A DNA stretch of 64,000 bases, taken from Sediminibacterium sp. (GTDB taxonomy: Bacteria > Bacteroidota > Bacteroidia > Chitinophagales > Chitinophagaceae). Positions 63,246 to 64,000 of this stretch are shown here, piece after piece. Every line of letters starts with the position of its first letter. The first letter of the stretch is position 1. The notes beneath the pieces are model-generated. The model had not been told where the DNA came from. It saw only the letters and a list, made by a program, of their open reading frames with translations, and ran no database searches. Both the position numbers and the translations under genes were made by a program. The stretch is taken from assembly GCA_016786865.1 (NCBI GenBank), contig JAEUVE010000024.1, forward strand, positions 1-64,000, read 5' to 3'.

Positions 63246-64000
63246 TTACAATTCCAACCCAAACTTTCGGGCCGTATCTTTTGCAATTTCATAACCCGCA
63301 TCGGCATGCCGGATAACACCCATACCGGGATCATTGCGCAGTACCCGACCCAGTCTTGCTGCGGCATCATCCGTTCCATCTGCAACAATTACCATTCCGG
63401 CATGAATGCTATACCCCATTCCTACGCCCCCACCATGGTGCAAAGACACCCAGCTGGCTCCACCAGCAGTATTTACCAATGCATTTAGCACAGGCCAGTC
63501 GGCCACAGCATCGGAACCATCCAGCATGGCTTCTGTTTCGCGGTTGGGAGAAGCTACGGAACCAGTATCCAGGTGATCTCTTCCAATTACAATCGGCGCC
63601 TTCACTTTTCCGGAGCGAACCAGCTCATTAAACGCCAGTCCGGCCTGCTCCCGTTCACCCTGACCCAGCCAGCAGATGCGCGCAGGCAATCCCTGAAAAG
63701 CAATTTTTTCTTTGGCCAGTTTCAGCCAGCGTTGCAAACTTTTATTTTCGGGGAATAAGTTCCCGATCACTTCGTCTGTTACGGCAATATCCTGGGGGTC
63801 GCCACTGAGGGCAGCCCAGCGGAAAGGTCCTTTTCCTTCACAGAACAAGGGACGAATATAGGCCGGAACGAATCCCGGAAAATCAAAACACCTGCCAATC
63901 GGAAATGCCAGTGTTTCCGGCTGAACGGTCTTCTGCTGTTCATATTCCTGCGCTCTTGCCCGGATATTGTTGCCATAATCAAACGTAATGGCACCCTTAT
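63246..64000 (-). CDS. hutU: Urocanate hydratase, 3' part (continues beyond the window)
   Basis: The frame stays open to the end of the window; its last 251 codons are seen. Reading upstream from the first Met-like codon, the translation continues as [13 protein letters not shown] and [20 protein letters not shown], both well-known urocanase segments, so the gene is intact here. [14 protein letters not shown] and [14 protein letters not shown] are also present. The enzyme uses tightly bound NAD+ to convert urocanate to imidazolonepropionate in histidine degradation. The 5' part and other hut genes must lie to the right. Confidence 0.96.
   Translation of the reverse strand, partial: KGAITFDYGNNIRARAQEYEQQKTVQPETLAFPIGRCFDFPGFVPAYIRPLFCEGKGPFRWAALSGDPQDIAVTDEVIGNLFPENKSLQRWLKLAKEKIAFQGLPARICWLGQGEREQAGLAFNELVRSGKVKAPIVIGRDHLDTGSVASPNRETEAMLDGSDAVADWPVLNALVNTAGGASWVSLHHGGGVGMGYSIHAGMVIVADGTDDAAARLGRVLRNDPGMGVIRHADAGYEIAKDTARKFGLEL

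Noticed and set aside
63779..63994. A separate small gene or frameshift in hutU
   Set aside because: The urocanase frame itself stays open to the window edge and its translation matches the family there, so no break exists.

Overview
The window reads as chromosome of a Bacteroidota bacterium, most likely a member of the Chitinophagaceae or a close relative. The signs are a SusC-type outer-membrane receptor with its own FecI/FecR pair, a giant repeat protein ending in a type IX secretion (type B) sorting domain, TAnnTTTG-like promoter elements, weak ribosome binding sites, an N-acetylmuramate recycling set and many secreted hydrolases. No tRNA, rRNA, IS element, prophage or CRISPR array was seen. 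Genes are densely packed; no gene-free stretch exceeds 300 bases.

Layout. 1-5.6 kb: a cell-surface signalling unit (ECF sigma, FecR, STN-containing SusC) whose SusC seems to lose its last beta-strands through a small insertion. 5.7-8.4 kb: a lipoprotein hydrolase, then a two-gene operon of an unknown protein and an SRAP (YedK/HMCES) protein. 8.4-15.1 kb: a surface protein of about 2,220 residues built of Ig-like modules, including ten modules of exactly 81 residues, broken in this sequence by a one-base frameshift. 15.3-22.6 kb: two cation/proton antiporters, a patatin phospholipase, a YdiJ-like FAD/FeS dehydrogenase and a divergent DapB homologue.

22.8-39.1 kb is the metabolic centre. A three-gene operon (GltD/PreT-like flavoprotein with a ferredoxin tail, single-chain pyruvate:ferredoxin oxidoreductase, PreA/PyrD-like flavoprotein) faces tail-to-tail a complex I operon, nuoABCDHIJKLMN plus one unknown gene. 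The NADH-oxidising module nuoEFG is missing from between nuoD and nuoH. The most economical reading is a ferredoxin-fed, proton-pumping quinone reductase next to its probable ferredoxin-reducing partners.

39.3-51.8 kb and 57.8-59.0 kb concern cell-wall and D-amino-acid salvage. One operon holds a serine hydrolase fused to an N-acyl-D-amino-acid deacylase, a DgcN-like DUF1611 protein and a DgcA-like epimerase. A second holds a MurK-like kinase, MurQ, an unknown protein and a penicillin-binding-type serine hydrolase. A NamZ-type (DUF1343) exo-muramidase lies further on. A TonB-dependent receptor, a GYF-like small protein and a CtpA-type protease lie between the two operons.

The rest (51.8-64 kb) holds an orphan ABC ATPase, a SulP transporter, a class V aminotransferase, a VF530 DNA-binding protein whose start codon lies in a strong hairpin, DinB, WalJ-like and DoxX-like proteins, an M28 peptidase, a secreted adenosine deaminase, an SRPBCC protein, a Crp/Fnr regulator and the 3' part of urocanase (hutU). 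The best candidates for something new are the ferredoxin/complex I supercluster, the fused D-amino-acid salvage enzyme and its operon, the higher-order repeat of the adhesin, and the VF530 leader hairpin.
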